Positions 1 to 7,856 of a stretch of DNA of 34,283 bases are shown one piece after another. The notes under the pieces are model-generated. The model made no database searches. It saw only the letters and a list, made by a program, of their open reading frames with translations, and was not told the DNA's origin. Numbering within the stretch: the first letter of the stretch is position 1; every line of letters begins with the position of its first letter. Source of the DNA: a bacterium (GTDB lineage Bacteria > Calditrichota > Calditrichia > RBG-13-44-9); assembly GCA_020350205.1 (NCBI GenBank), contig CP070707.1:2537904-2572186 (forward strand). Direction: 5' to 3'. A program made the translations under genes and the position numbers.

Positions 1-5
1 GACAT

Positions 6-11
6 CTCCTT
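6..11 (-). promoter_or_regulatory. Shine-Dalgarno sequence of a gene starting beyond the left edge
   Basis: The minus strand reads AAGGAG at positions 11 to 6, about 25 bases downstream of the transcription start predicted from the sigma54-type promoter at 46-62. The start codon and the gene lie outside the window. The promoter, leader and ribosome binding site together imply a minus-strand gene starting just left of position 1; its identity cannot be seen. Confidence 0.5.
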
Positions 12-45
12 GAATTAAGATAAGTAAATATTTTACTATAAATTA

Positions 46-62
46 GTCAAAGAGCGTGCCAA
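46..62 (-). promoter_or_regulatory. Sigma54 (-24/-12) type promoter facing left
   Basis: On the minus strand the sequence is TTGGCACGCTCTTTGAC. It matches the sigma54 consensus TTGGCACG-N4-TTGCW except at the C of the -12 GC, which is A here. The only other such element in the window (4602-4618) shares the same TTGGCAC-N5-TTGA pattern and the same deviation. The predicted start of transcription is near position 36. The dedicated activator is probably the sigma54-dependent regulator encoded at 341-1705. Confidence 0.68.
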
Positions 63-137
63 CTCAGTTGATATATTATTAACTCAATAATATACAGTTG
101 TTTAGGAGAAATGATTTATTTCCCTGTGCTGTTCTGA

Positions 138-174
138 TTCGACTATCAGGTCGAACCGTCTGTCCCACAGGTCG
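138..174. promoter_or_regulatory. Upstream activator site A for the sigma54-dependent regulator
   Basis: The site consists of TTCGAC (138-143), five bases, GGTCGAA (149-155), fourteen bases, then GGTCG (170-174). TTCGAC-N6-GTCGAA is a perfect inverted repeat, and the extra half-site lies 21 bp (two helical turns) further on. Spacer lengths are identical to site B at 4695-4731, although the spacer sequences differ, which points to a selected binding site. The palindrome centre is about 87 bp upstream of the -24 GG, a normal distance for an enhancer bound by an NtrC-family activator. Confidence 0.7.
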
Positions 175-340
175 ATTCAGATTCAGAAAAACCATGCTGA
201 GAATTATACCTGGACGATGGGATGGAGAATTCTAAAGCGCGAAACAATTTATTTTTCAAGTACAGTAACCAAGAATCATCAGAATTTTACATAATTTTCT
301 ATTGAAAATTGAAATTTCCCAATGCACAACCTTTAAGATT

Positions 341-1705
341 TTACAGCATACCCAGTATTTTCAAACGCGAGCGTAAGTGCCGCTCGCTTATGCCCAGCTG
401 CCTTGCTGCAGCACTCTTATTTCCGCCAGTTTGTTCCAGTGCAGTTGATATCAATTCACGTTCAAATGTCCGAACCTTTTCTTCATACCCCCCCGTCATC
501 CGATGCGGGTCCAGAATCTCCTTCTCGGAAATCGGATGAGTTTGCATGGGTAAATCCGGGACCGTGATGAATTCAGTGCGACTCAGGACGACGGCCCGCT
601 CAACCAGATTTTCGAGTTCTCTGACGTTACCGGGAAAATCATATTTCATAAGTTGGTCAAGTGCTTCGCGCGTTATTCCGGTAATTGATTTTTGATTTTC
701 TTCACTGTACTTCCTAATAAAGTGCTCGGTGAGAATCGGAATATCAGTTTTTCGATTCCGTAAAGCAGGTACCTGAATGGAAACCACATTGAGTCGGTAA
801 TAAAGGTCATCCCGAAACTTTTGTCCCTGCATCATGTCTTCCAGATTTCGGTGAGTTGCTGCTATGATTCGAACATCTACGGTTATCGGTTTTTGACTAC
901 CCACACGCTCAATTTCTCCAAATTGTATAGCACGGAGAAGTTTCACCTGAACCGATGCAGGGATATCACCAACCTCGTCGATAAATAATGTCCCTCCGTG
1001 TGCCTGTTCGAATCGACCAATACGCTGTTGTGATGCACCAGTAAAAGCACCCTTCTCATGCCCGAATAGTTCACTTTCGATTAAATTTTCTGAAAGCGCT
1101 GCGACATTGACAACAACAAAAGGTTGATCTTTGCGCGGACTGGCGTGGTGAATGGCTGAGGCAATTAATTCCTTGCCTGTTCCACTTTCTCCCCGGATCA
1201 AAACAGACGCTTTGGAACCGGCTACACGGCCGGCAATATTCAAAACACCTTCCATCTCACCGCTCTGGGAGACAATGGCATCAAACTTAAATCGTTCCTG
1301 CAGCTGCTGTTTCAATTGACGGTTCTCAACCACCAGCAGACGCTTTTCCTGTACCCTTTTTATAAGATTTTCCAGCTCATCCAGATCGATGGGTTTTGCT
1401 AAGTAATCATATGCGCCGGCTTTCATAATCTCCACAGCGTCCTCAACCCGGCCAAATGCCGTCATAACCACAATTTCCATATCGGGATTTAATTCCTTCA
1501 TCTTTCTGAGAACCACCAAACCGCTCCAACCCGGCATCCGGAAATCAGTCAAAATGAGATCAACAGCCCGATCCTTGGCAATCTGATAGGCGTCCTCACC
1601 ACTGGATGCTGTGAAAACCGTGTAATGCCGACGTTTAAGAAAACCCTCCAGGGAAGTCAACTGGGATACTTCATCGTCAATTATCAGGATATTAAATGAA
1701 TTCAT
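341..1705 (-). CDS. Sigma54-dependent response regulator, NtrC family
   Basis: A 454-residue transcriptional activator of sigma54 promoters with the full NtrC-type architecture. The receiver domain (about 5-120) has acidic residues D10-D11 and phospho-acceptor D54 in the ILTDFRMPG stretch, with K104 in the AKP motif. The AAA+ domain (about 145-375) has Walker A GESGTGKE at 172-179, the sigma54-contacting GAFTGA loop at 219-224 and Walker B FIDE at 241-244. A Fis-type helix-turn-helix sits at the C-terminus (about 410-454, with [20 protein letters not shown]). It follows the histidine kinase at 1793-3817 by 87 bases on the same strand, so the two form a cognate pair. Two matching sigma54 promoters with shared upstream palindromes flank the pair and are its likely targets. 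Family assignment is secure; the signal and regulon are inferred. Confidence 0.96.
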   Translation of the reverse strand: MNSFNILIIDDEVSQLTSLEGFLKRRHYTVFTASSGEDAYQIAKDRAVDLILTDFRMPGWSGLVVLRKMKELNPDMEIVVMTAFGRVEDAVEIMKAGAYDYLAKPIDLDELENLIKRVQEKRLLVVENRQLKQQLQERFKFDAIVSQSGEMEGVLNIAGRVAGSKASVLIRGESGTGKELIASAIHHASPRKDQPFVVVNVAALSENLIESELFGHEKGAFTGASQQRIGRFEQAHGGTLFIDEVGDIPASVQVKLLRAIQFGEIERVGSQKPITVDVRIIAATHRNLEDMMQGQKFRDDLYYRLNVVSIQVPALRNRKTDIPILTEHFIRKYSEENQKSITGITREALDQLMKYDFPGNVRELENLVERAVVLSRTEFITVPDLPMQTHPISEKEILDPHRMTGGYEEKVRTFERELISTALEQTGGNKSAAARQLGISERHLRSRLKILGML

Positions 1706-1792
1706 ATTTGAAAATATCCGTCTTATAAAGATTTTCTTGATTACGATTTACATTGATGTGATTTTGATTCTTTCATAAAATCATATCATTAT

Positions 1793-3817
1793 TTACGAAT
1801 TTACTCTGTGAGGCAACATAATTATAAAATTCGTGCCCCGGTCCACCTGACTTTCAAATGAAATATTTCCATCATGCTGGTCAATGATTTGCTGCACAAT
1901 ACTCAAACCAATTCCAGTACCACTGGGTTTGGTGGTAAAATATAAATTAAAAATTTTTCTTTTAATGTCAGCAGCAATTCCGGGTCCGGTGTCACCGACG
2001 CGCAACTTTAAAAATTGTTTGTCTACTTCCGATACCTGAATTGTAATCTCCCCCCCTTCGGTCATAGCATCCATTGAATTTTGCATCAGATTTCTGAGTA
2101 CTTGCCGAATTTTTCCTGAATCCCATTGGACCTGACCGTTCCAATCCAGTGTCACCTTCAAAGTAATACCTTTTTCCCGCATCATTGAAAGATATTCCTT
2201 CTCAAACTCACCTAAAAATTTTTTCAGATTAAAAAGCTGAGGATGTAATTTTTCCGGTCGCGCATATCTTAGAAAATTTTCAATGCTCTGATTCATGCGT
2301 TTAACTTCGGTATATACTAATTGCATCAATTGATGATATTCCTTTTCCTGAGATTGGGGTTTAAAGTCACGATCCAACTGTTGGACCAGAGTGCCAATGG
2401 CGTTCAGAGGATTTCTAATTTCATGGGCCACACCCGAGGCCAGTTGTCCCAGAGCGGATAGACGTTCCCGTCTTTGAATCTGAGCTTCAAGCCGCTTCTG
2501 GTCTGTCAGATCCCGAAATACCAGAACGCGTGTGAGTATATCATCTGCATTCTGGTAATGACTGTGAGACGCCAATAAATATTTCACCTGTTCTCCGATT
2601 CCGAGGATAATCTCCTGCATACTGACCTGCTGGTGAAAAAGATCTTCCCAGTCAATCTCATTCGTAAGAGACTTAATATTTTTCCCTATAATTGATTCGG
2701 ATTTTATCTCGAATAACTGAGATGCGGTATCATTGAATATTTTAACCTCTCCTTCCCCTTCGCAGACAATGATCGCATCACTTACATTTTCAATAATATT
2801 GCGGGAATAGGTTTCAACAACCTGATACTGCTTTTTTGCAACATCAAAATTTTGTCGAATGATAAGCAGGGTAAACAGGATAAATCCAATCACCAGCAGG
2901 ATCAGGCTGATGAAGGAGATTCGACGATAAATACGTTTATTAATGGCTTGCAGTGGCGACAGGGATAATCCTATTCGAAATAAACCCACCGCTTCATCCT
3001 CATAAATAAATGGATGAACCGCCTCAAACACCTCTTCCGATTCAAATTCGACCAGGCGTGAATTCATTTGATTCGTATTCAAAGCCTGCTGTAAAAATTC
3101 GGAACTTGTAATCCTTTCCAGATCCTCAATATTTCCGGATGCTGCCAGGATGCCGGAGGTATCTTGCAAGGCTACATAATCAATGCCAGGATTTTCAATT
3201 AAACTGCTCAATAGACTTCCAAATCCAATCCGTTTACGAAACTCCAATAATTGATCGGCATTCAAATTTACAACAATGGCGCTTCGATCACGGGCAGCCA
3301 CGGCCACTGCAAATCTGAATCCCTCTTCATACCGTGCGGCCTTTAATCCAATAATAAGCGTATCGGTCTCCCCCTTAAAAAGCGATTCAAGTATATCCTC
3401 AGCCTTCTCGTTCGCTTCGGGGTGGTCTGCGGTTGATACATGATTAGAAAATAGTTTCTTCCCATCAGATCTGAATATATTTATACGAAAGAGGTGATTT
3501 TCCCGGGCAAATCTCTCAAGAAAAGTGTCTGAGATTTCCCCCTGTTCATAAATTCTTCGGATAAATTGGGCATTGTTTATGAGCCTTTCCTCAATCAGTT
3601 CTTCGATTAAAATATCAGTCATGACGGTGTTGGTAGATGCCAGGTGTACGGTCTCCAAAAGAGTGTGGGCTTGTTTTTCCATCAGTTCCAGTAACTCTTT
3701 ACGGCTTTGACGCAGCTCGATGATAGCAGAACTCACCATGATTCCGGCCAAAACCAGAAAAACCAGCGCCAGAAATCGGGGTTGGATAAATTGAGATTTG
3801 GCGAGAATTTTCCTCAT
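1793..3817 (-). CDS. Membrane sensor histidine kinase with PAS domain
   Basis: A 674-residue sensor kinase. Residues 15-33 form the first membrane helix. A periplasmic sensor region of roughly 260 residues follows, and a second helix lies at about 301-320. Then come a PAS-like domain (about 335-435), the dimerization/phospho-acceptor domain with H465 in ASGVAHEIRNPLNA, and an HATPase domain with N box (NLMQNSMDAM, N580), G1 box (DTGPGIA) and G2 box (GTGIGLSI). It autophosphorylates on H465 and should pass phosphate to D54 of the regulator encoded immediately downstream. The large extracytoplasmic region suggests sensing of an envelope or external signal, but I do not recognise a specific ligand fold. 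No sigma54-type element precedes it, so the pair is probably expressed from a housekeeping promoter. Confidence 0.95.
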   Translation of the reverse strand: MRKILAKSQFIQPRFLALVFLVLAGIMVSSAIIELRQSRKELLELMEKQAHTLLETVHLASTNTVMTDILIEELIEERLINNAQFIRRIYEQGEISDTFLERFARENHLFRINIFRSDGKKLFSNHVSTADHPEANEKAEDILESLFKGETDTLIIGLKAARYEEGFRFAVAVAARDRSAIVVNLNADQLLEFRKRIGFGSLLSSLIENPGIDYVALQDTSGILAASGNIEDLERITSSEFLQQALNTNQMNSRLVEFESEEVFEAVHPFIYEDEAVGLFRIGLSLSPLQAINKRIYRRISFISLILLVIGFILFTLLIIRQNFDVAKKQYQVVETYSRNIIENVSDAIIVCEGEGEVKIFNDTASQLFEIKSESIIGKNIKSLTNEIDWEDLFHQQVSMQEIILGIGEQVKYLLASHSHYQNADDILTRVLVFRDLTDQKRLEAQIQRRERLSALGQLASGVAHEIRNPLNAIGTLVQQLDRDFKPQSQEKEYHQLMQLVYTEVKRMNQSIENFLRYARPEKLHPQLFNLKKFLGEFEKEYLSMMREKGITLKVTLDWNGQVQWDSGKIRQVLRNLMQNSMDAMTEGGEITIQVSEVDKQFLKLRVGDTGPGIAADIKRKIFNLYFTTKPSGTGIGLSIVQQIIDQHDGNISFESQVDRGTNFIIMLPHRVNS

Positions 3818-3907
3818 ATATAAAAGTTACAGTTTTATCCTGTATGGAGCAACAAATCTATGAAAGAACGACCGAATTACAGTCCCTAATTTAACACCTG
3901 GACCTAT

Positions 3908-3944
3908 AAAAAAAGCGAGGCTCCCCGTTACATGGGAACCTCGC
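3908..3944 (-). terminator. Rho-independent terminator of the Gln/Thr-rich protein gene
   Basis: An 11-bp stem (GCGAGGCTCCC at 3915-3925 against GGGAACCTCGC at 3934-3944, one G-U pair on the minus-strand RNA) closes an 8-base loop. It is followed on the minus strand by seven U residues (plus-strand A run 3908-3914). It lies about 30 bases past the stop codon of the gene at 3974-4546. It insulates the kinase gene from the sigma54-controlled unit. Confidence 0.9.
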
Positions 3945-3973
3945 CCGGTAGGTACTATGGAGGGCTCTACACT

Positions 3974-4546
3974 TTATTTACCGCCATTACCACCATTGTT
4001 GCCACCCTGACTCTGACTACCTCCCTGACCTGTCGATTTTCCAGACCCATTTCCGCCATTGTATTGGGGCATCACACCCAGATTACCTTTGCCGCTTACG
4101 GTGCCCATTCCACTACCAGCCTGCGGACCAAAACCCTGCTGACCACTTCTGGTTCCCTGCTGTCCGTTTCCCTGACCTGGAGCATATGCATTTTTTACCT
4201 CATGCCGCCAGCGATATTGAAATCGATCATCAAGGCCGTCACCGTTCAAATCCTGATACTGGTACTGAAACTGATACTGATTTTGATTCATGGAACCGCT
4301 CCCAGTTCCGTTATTAGTCTGGGTACGGGTTTGGGTTTTGACCTGAGTCTTGGTCTGAGTCTGAGTTTTCAGCTGATTTTTAGTCTGCAGCTGAGTCTGT
4401 ACCTGATTCTGGTCTTTCAACTGTGTTTGGGACTTGGTTTGTGTTCTGGTTTGCGTTTTGGTTTCCTCTGCTTCCTGAGCCATAAGCTGGCTTAAGAAAG
4501 CAAAACTTACTCCCAGTACGAAAATAATCCGAATAATGCGCTTCAT
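3974..4546 (-). CDS. Secreted Gln/Thr-rich low-complexity protein, sigma54-controlled
   Basis: A 190-residue exported protein with no recognised family. Residues 1-23 look like a signal peptide ending at LMAQ. Residues 29-77 are a degenerate repeat of TQ/KTQ units, almost entirely Thr, Gln, Lys and Arg. Residues 88-97 are Gln/Tyr-rich, residues 99-107 (DLNGDGLDD) resemble a calcium-binding EF-hand or dockerin loop, and residues 123-190 are Gly/Gln/Asn/Ser-rich. A strong ribosome binding site (AAGGAGG at 4554-4560) supports the ATG at 4546. The gene is a single transcription unit: sigma54-type promoter at 4602-4618, activator site at 4695-4731 and terminator at 3908-3944. The composition suggests an extended, matrix-like or surface protein. 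The opposite strand is also open across most of the gene because of the repeats, but it lacks expression signals. Confidence 0.85.
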   Translation of the reverse strand: MKRIIRIIFVLGVSFAFLSQLMAQEAEETKTQTRTQTKSQTQLKDQNQVQTQLQTKNQLKTQTQTKTQVKTQTRTQTNNGTGSGSMNQNQYQFQYQYQDLNGDGLDDRFQYRWRHEVKNAYAPGQGNGQQGTRSGQQGFGPQAGSGMGTVSGKGNLGVMPQYNGGNGSGKSTGQGGSQSQGGNNGGNGGK

Positions 4547-4601
4547 GATAAAACCTCCTTCTCAGTTAATTTGGTGCAAAATGAATTTCGTTGATAAATT
4601 A

Positions 4602-4618
4602 TTCAACTCCTGTGCCAA
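4602..4618 (-). promoter_or_regulatory. Sigma54 (-24/-12) type promoter of the Gln/Thr-rich protein gene
   Basis: The minus strand reads TTGGCACAGGAGTTGAA, i.e. TTGGCAC-N5-TTGA, matching the consensus except at the C of the -12 element. Predicted transcription begins near 4592, leaving a leader of about 46 bases that contains the AAGGAGG ribosome binding site before the ATG at 4546. The same element occurs at 46-62. Confidence 0.72.
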
Positions 4619-4694
4619 TCTTTATTTTATTTTCATAACATATTGTATATTATTGAATTATATTATTTGTGTGTTTTAAATACCAAGCGGAGAG

Positions 4695-4731
4695 TTCGAC
4701 GAGTGGGTCGAATTGATCACCCAGTAGGTCG
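4695..4731. promoter_or_regulatory. Upstream activator site B for the sigma54-dependent regulator
   Basis: TTCGAC (4695-4700), five bases, GGTCGAA (4706-4712), fourteen bases, GGTCG (4727-4731). The inverted repeat TTCGAC-N6-GTCGAA is centred about 88 bp upstream of the -24 GG of the promoter at 4602-4618. The extra half-site lies 21 bp further. Geometry agrees with site A at 138-174 to within one base. Confidence 0.72.
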
Positions 4732-4821
4732 TAAATTTAAAACCTGGAGAAAATGAAGTGGGAAATTTTTATGTTCTGTCAGATTGAAGGAATATAATTA
4801 AAAACGGGGATAGACGTGAAT

Positions 4822-5706
4822 CTACTTTGGTACAGTTTTCCAGCGCTTATGCATCCAGAAATATTGTTCGGGATGTTTTTTTATCGCAGCTTCCAGTTGG
4901 CGCATCAATTGTGCAGTGATTCGATTGATATTATCTTCCGGGGACAAGTTGATCCCGGAATTGTTAATCCGTTGAAAACGGAATTCAAACTGCTGCTGAG
5001 AGACGCGATAACACGTCGCCAGAAATAATGGAGCTCCGGTTTTGAGAAATAAAACCGCCGCACCCACATGAGTGGCCGCGGATCGTGAAAAAAACGGTAC
5101 AAACACCCCGCGATGGCCAGCGTCCTGATCTCCCAATAATGCGATAATCCTGCCGTTCGCCAGTGCAATCTCACAGTTTTTAACTGCTCCCCGGGTATCC
5201 ACAATATGAATTCCCCATTGCCGGTGAAGTGATTTCATCCTTTGATTGATTAAATCATTTTGCTGATTCTGTTGTATAGCCGTTGATCTGAGTCGGTACG
5301 TATAAAGATATCCCATGGCAACTTCCCAATTTCCGAAATGACCTGAAACCAAGATGGCACCGTTGCCATTCTTCAGCACCTGCAATAATTTATCCGTTTC
5401 AGCCAGTCGAAATTTTGAACGGACTTTCTGCTGACTCCATTTTTGCATTTTCATAAACTCCAAAATCATTACCGAAAAATGCAAATAAGAGAAATAGGCT
5501 ATTTTTTTTCTCCAGGAGAGTGATCTTTCCGGAAAAGCGATGGCCAGATTTTGCAAAGTTACCTGCTTGCGAATACCCAAAACATAGAAAATGAAAAATG
5601 CAAAAGGTCGGGCAAAAGCTGCCAGGGAAGAATCAGGTAGTGAACAAACTAATTTTTCAATGATCCGGTATCCAAAATATTCCAGCTTGTGTTGGGTGCT
5701 TGCCAT
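4822..5706 (-). CDS. Lipid A biosynthesis-type acyltransferase (LpxL/HtrB family)
   Basis: A 294-residue member of the lysophospholipid/lipid A acyltransferase family, which transfers fatty acyl chains from acyl-ACP to lipid A precursors at the cytoplasmic membrane. The catalytic HX4E motif is visible as H123-FGNW-E128 within ILVSGHFGNWEVA. A hydrophobic segment near residues 28-45 may anchor it. Other family features are the GDQDAGHRGVFVPFF block and the EQYFWMHKRWKT end, typical of LpxL-like proteins. The start codon lies three bases after the stop of rtcB (5710-7164), with AAAGGA inside the rtcB end as ribosome binding site, so the two are co-transcribed. Which acyl chain it adds (lauroyl- or myristoyl-type) cannot be read from sequence. 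Confidence 0.9.
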   Translation of the reverse strand: MASTQHKLEYFGYRIIEKLVCSLPDSSLAAFARPFAFFIFYVLGIRKQVTLQNLAIAFPERSLSWRKKIAYFSYLHFSVMILEFMKMQKWSQQKVRSKFRLAETDKLLQVLKNGNGAILVSGHFGNWEVAMGYLYTYRLRSTAIQQNQQNDLINQRMKSLHRQWGIHIVDTRGAVKNCEIALANGRIIALLGDQDAGHRGVFVPFFSRSAATHVGAAVLFLKTGAPLFLATCYRVSQQQFEFRFQRINNSGINLSPEDNINRITAQLMRQLEAAIKKHPEQYFWMHKRWKTVPK

Positions 5707-5709
5707 GAT

Positions 5710-7164
5710 TTATCCTTTGATTACCGCCAGCGGGCGCAAACGGGCAACTTTTCCGCTGATGCCTGCATGATGCATTACATCGACCACATCTGCCACATCT
5801 TTATATGCATAAGGCATTTCTTCCGCTATTGTTTTCATCCCCTTGGCCTGTATTATAACACCCCTTTGTTTCAATTCCTTTATCAGGTCCATTCCTCTTC
5901 CGGATTTTATGGCTTGATGACGACTTTGAACCCTTCCGGCTCCATGACAGGTACTTCCAAATGTGTCCTCCATGGCCTGCTGAGTGCCAACCGCCACAAA
6001 AGAATATCGCCCCATATCACCCGGTACCAGAACCGGTTGACCGACCGGCTGATATCGTATGGGTAATTGTGAACTTTGCGGCGGAAAAGCCCTGGTGGCG
6101 CCTTTCCGATGCACACACACTTTTTTCCGCACATCGCCAATCTGATGCTCTTCTATTTTGGCAACATTATGGCACACGTCATAAACCAATTCAAAACCCA
6201 GATCTCGTGAATTCATGTTTAACGTCTTGACAAAAGATTTATGAGCCAGGCTCATAATAATCTGACGATTATTCCAGGCAAAATTTGCAGCGGCCGCCAT
6301 CGCTCCCAGGTAATCCCGACCCTCTGGAGATTGAATCGGGGCGCAGGCAAGTTGCCGATCCGGAAGTGAGATACCATACCTGGGAATTGCTTTTACCAGA
6401 ATCTTCAGATAGTCATCGCAAATCTGGTACCCTAATCCCCGCGAACCAGTATGGATACTCACTGTAATCTGCCCAGAAAACAATCCAAATATCTCGGCTG
6501 CCTTCTCATCAAATATTTGATCGACTACCTGGATCTCCAAAAAATGATTCCCAGAGCCCAGCGTACCCGCCTGATCCTGCCCACGTTCAATCGCACGTGG
6601 GCTAACCACCTCCGGATTTGCCTGAGAGAGGCAACCATTTTCTTCGGTAAACTGTAAATCTGTTGCTTCACCAAATCCGTTTTCGACTGCCCAGGATGAC
6701 CCCTTCTGTAAAATCTTTTTGATCTCCTTCGGGGATTGTTTATGAATTGCCCCTGAGGATCCGACACCGGTTGGTATCGATTGAAAGAGATTCTCAATAA
6801 GTTTCTGTAATCTTTTTTCTGTCTGATCCAGGTTAAGTTGGGTTCGGATGAGTCGAACCCCGCAATTTATATCATACCCAACACCTCCCGGTGAAATGAC
6901 ACCTTCTTCAATGTCAGTGGCTGCCACTCCTCCGATCGGAAATCCATATCCCCAATGGATATCCGGCATAGCCAGGCTATATTTCTGAATTCCCGGTAGG
7001 TGAGCGACATTGACCACCTGTTTGACACTTTCATCAGTTTGCAGGTATTTTTCAATCATCTTGCGCGAACTATAAATTCTTCCGGGCACCCGCATTCCCC
7101 CGCTGGGCGAAATTTCCCATACATAATCAGTTATGGGATTTAATTCATATCCAGCTGCAAACAT
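5710..7164 (-). CDS. rtcB: RNA-splicing ligase RtcB
   Basis: A 484-residue GTP- and Mn-dependent RNA ligase that joins 2',3'-cyclic phosphate or 3'-phosphate ends to 5'-OH ends. Length and motifs fit the full-length, archaeal/tRNA-splicing-type RtcB. The metal and guanylate site residues are visible: GYDINCGVRL (C101), GSGNHFLE (N206, H207), HTGSRGLG (H238), CHNVAKIEEH (H332) and the guanylated histidine H407 in GSTCHGAGR. The gene follows archease (7191-7619) by 26 bases and precedes the acyltransferase by three. AGAGGAAAG just upstream supports the ATG at 7164. In bacteria RtcB is linked to RNA repair or rRNA/tRNA maintenance after cleavage. No RtcR-type regulator or RtcA cyclase is present here. 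Confidence 0.97.
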   Translation of the reverse strand: MFAAGYELNPITDYVWEISPSGGMRVPGRIYSSRKMIEKYLQTDESVKQVVNVAHLPGIQKYSLAMPDIHWGYGFPIGGVAATDIEEGVISPGGVGYDINCGVRLIRTQLNLDQTEKRLQKLIENLFQSIPTGVGSSGAIHKQSPKEIKKILQKGSSWAVENGFGEATDLQFTEENGCLSQANPEVVSPRAIERGQDQAGTLGSGNHFLEIQVVDQIFDEKAAEIFGLFSGQITVSIHTGSRGLGYQICDDYLKILVKAIPRYGISLPDRQLACAPIQSPEGRDYLGAMAAAANFAWNNRQIIMSLAHKSFVKTLNMNSRDLGFELVYDVCHNVAKIEEHQIGDVRKKVCVHRKGATRAFPPQSSQLPIRYQPVGQPVLVPGDMGRYSFVAVGTQQAMEDTFGSTCHGAGRVQSRHQAIKSGRGMDLIKELKQRGVIIQAKGMKTIAEEMPYAYKDVADVVDVMHHAGISGKVARLRPLAVIKG

Positions 7165-7190
7165 AAACTTTCCTCTAAAATTTTATTAAC

Positions 7191-7619
7191 TCAGATATCA
7201 AAAATAATGATGGTTTCCAGGTGTCGCATAGCTTTCCTGATATTCATTTGATGAAAAGTGACCGCTTTGATTTCCAGTTCAATCCGGTGCTTATTCTTCC
7301 GCAGGGGTTCTCCGGAAATTCTGGCGGTTAATTTATAATCTGAACTCAGTCTAGTAATATGCAAATTACTATAATCCTGAAATATCCAATGTTTGACGAT
7401 GAGCAGATAATTCAGTTCACTCAGACATTCTACCAGTAATTCTTCCAACGATTCTGAGCGCAGAGTAAAATCCTGACTCTCAACCCCGGCAATTTCAGAA
7501 TTCCCCATAACAATCTGGCGCCAGGCTCGCGAGGCAGTTTGAAAGAGGTCTTCTACATTACTGCCGGATACCGACACTGCGATATCTGCCGTGTGATCAA
7601 TTTGTTTATACCGACCCAT
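7191..7619 (-). CDS. Archease, RtcB-activating protein
   Basis: A 142-residue archease, the small acidic protein that speeds RtcB guanylation and lets it turn over many times. The signature IDHTADIAV near the N-terminus carries the conserved metal-binding aspartates D8 and D12, and the protein ends with a conserved-type aspartate (D141). It is the first gene of a three-gene minus-strand unit with rtcB and the LpxL-like gene, so it is made with its partner. No strong ribosome binding site precedes the ATG at 7619. I see no promoter with confidence in the 237-base gap to the divergent foldase gene. Confidence 0.94.
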   Translation of the reverse strand: MGRYKQIDHTADIAVSVSGSNVEDLFQTASRAWRQIVMGNSEIAGVESQDFTLRSESLEELLVECLSELNYLLIVKHWIFQDYSNLHITRLSSDYKLTARISGEPLRKNKHRIELEIKAVTFHQMNIRKAMRHLETIIIFDI

Positions 7620-7856
7620 TATTCATATGACTGATGACCCCAGTAAAATACAGAATTATGCGGAAGTCTACAACGAAAATATGGTCTAGGTGGACTCCGA
7701 ATTCATAAAAAACACGATGAGTCATCCAAAAAAAAGTACAGAATTTAGAGTCAAACAGAGGGGCAGAATTATAATTTTATTTGGTTTTACTTTGTGATAA
7801 CTTTAAATTTGAAATCTGTATAAAATAAAAGATATAGAAGAGGAGATATCCGCGTT

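Larger units (their letters stand above)
1..340. other. Left-edge intergenic region with an outward-facing sigma54 control region
   Basis: No coding region is supported here. From left to right it holds a Shine-Dalgarno sequence, a minus-strand sigma54-type promoter, an AT-rich inverted repeat (ATATTATT at 73-80 and AATAATAT at 86-93) and an upstream activator site at 138-174. Positions 175-340 separate this from the end of the response regulator, and I see no convincing terminator there. Confidence 0.6.

Noticed and set aside
3932..4495. Long plus-strand open frame opposite the Gln/Thr-rich protein gene
   Set aside because: It is a mirror of the TQ-repeat coding sequence, rich in Leu/Ser/Gly, and overlaps the minus-strand terminator. 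The minus strand has promoter, ribosome binding site, signal peptide and terminator.
7776..7815. Bacteroidetes-type promoter match (TTTG-N20-TAAATTTG) before the PpiD-type gene
   Set aside because: The region is very AT-rich, so such a match is likely by chance, and the same pattern was not found before other genes in the window.
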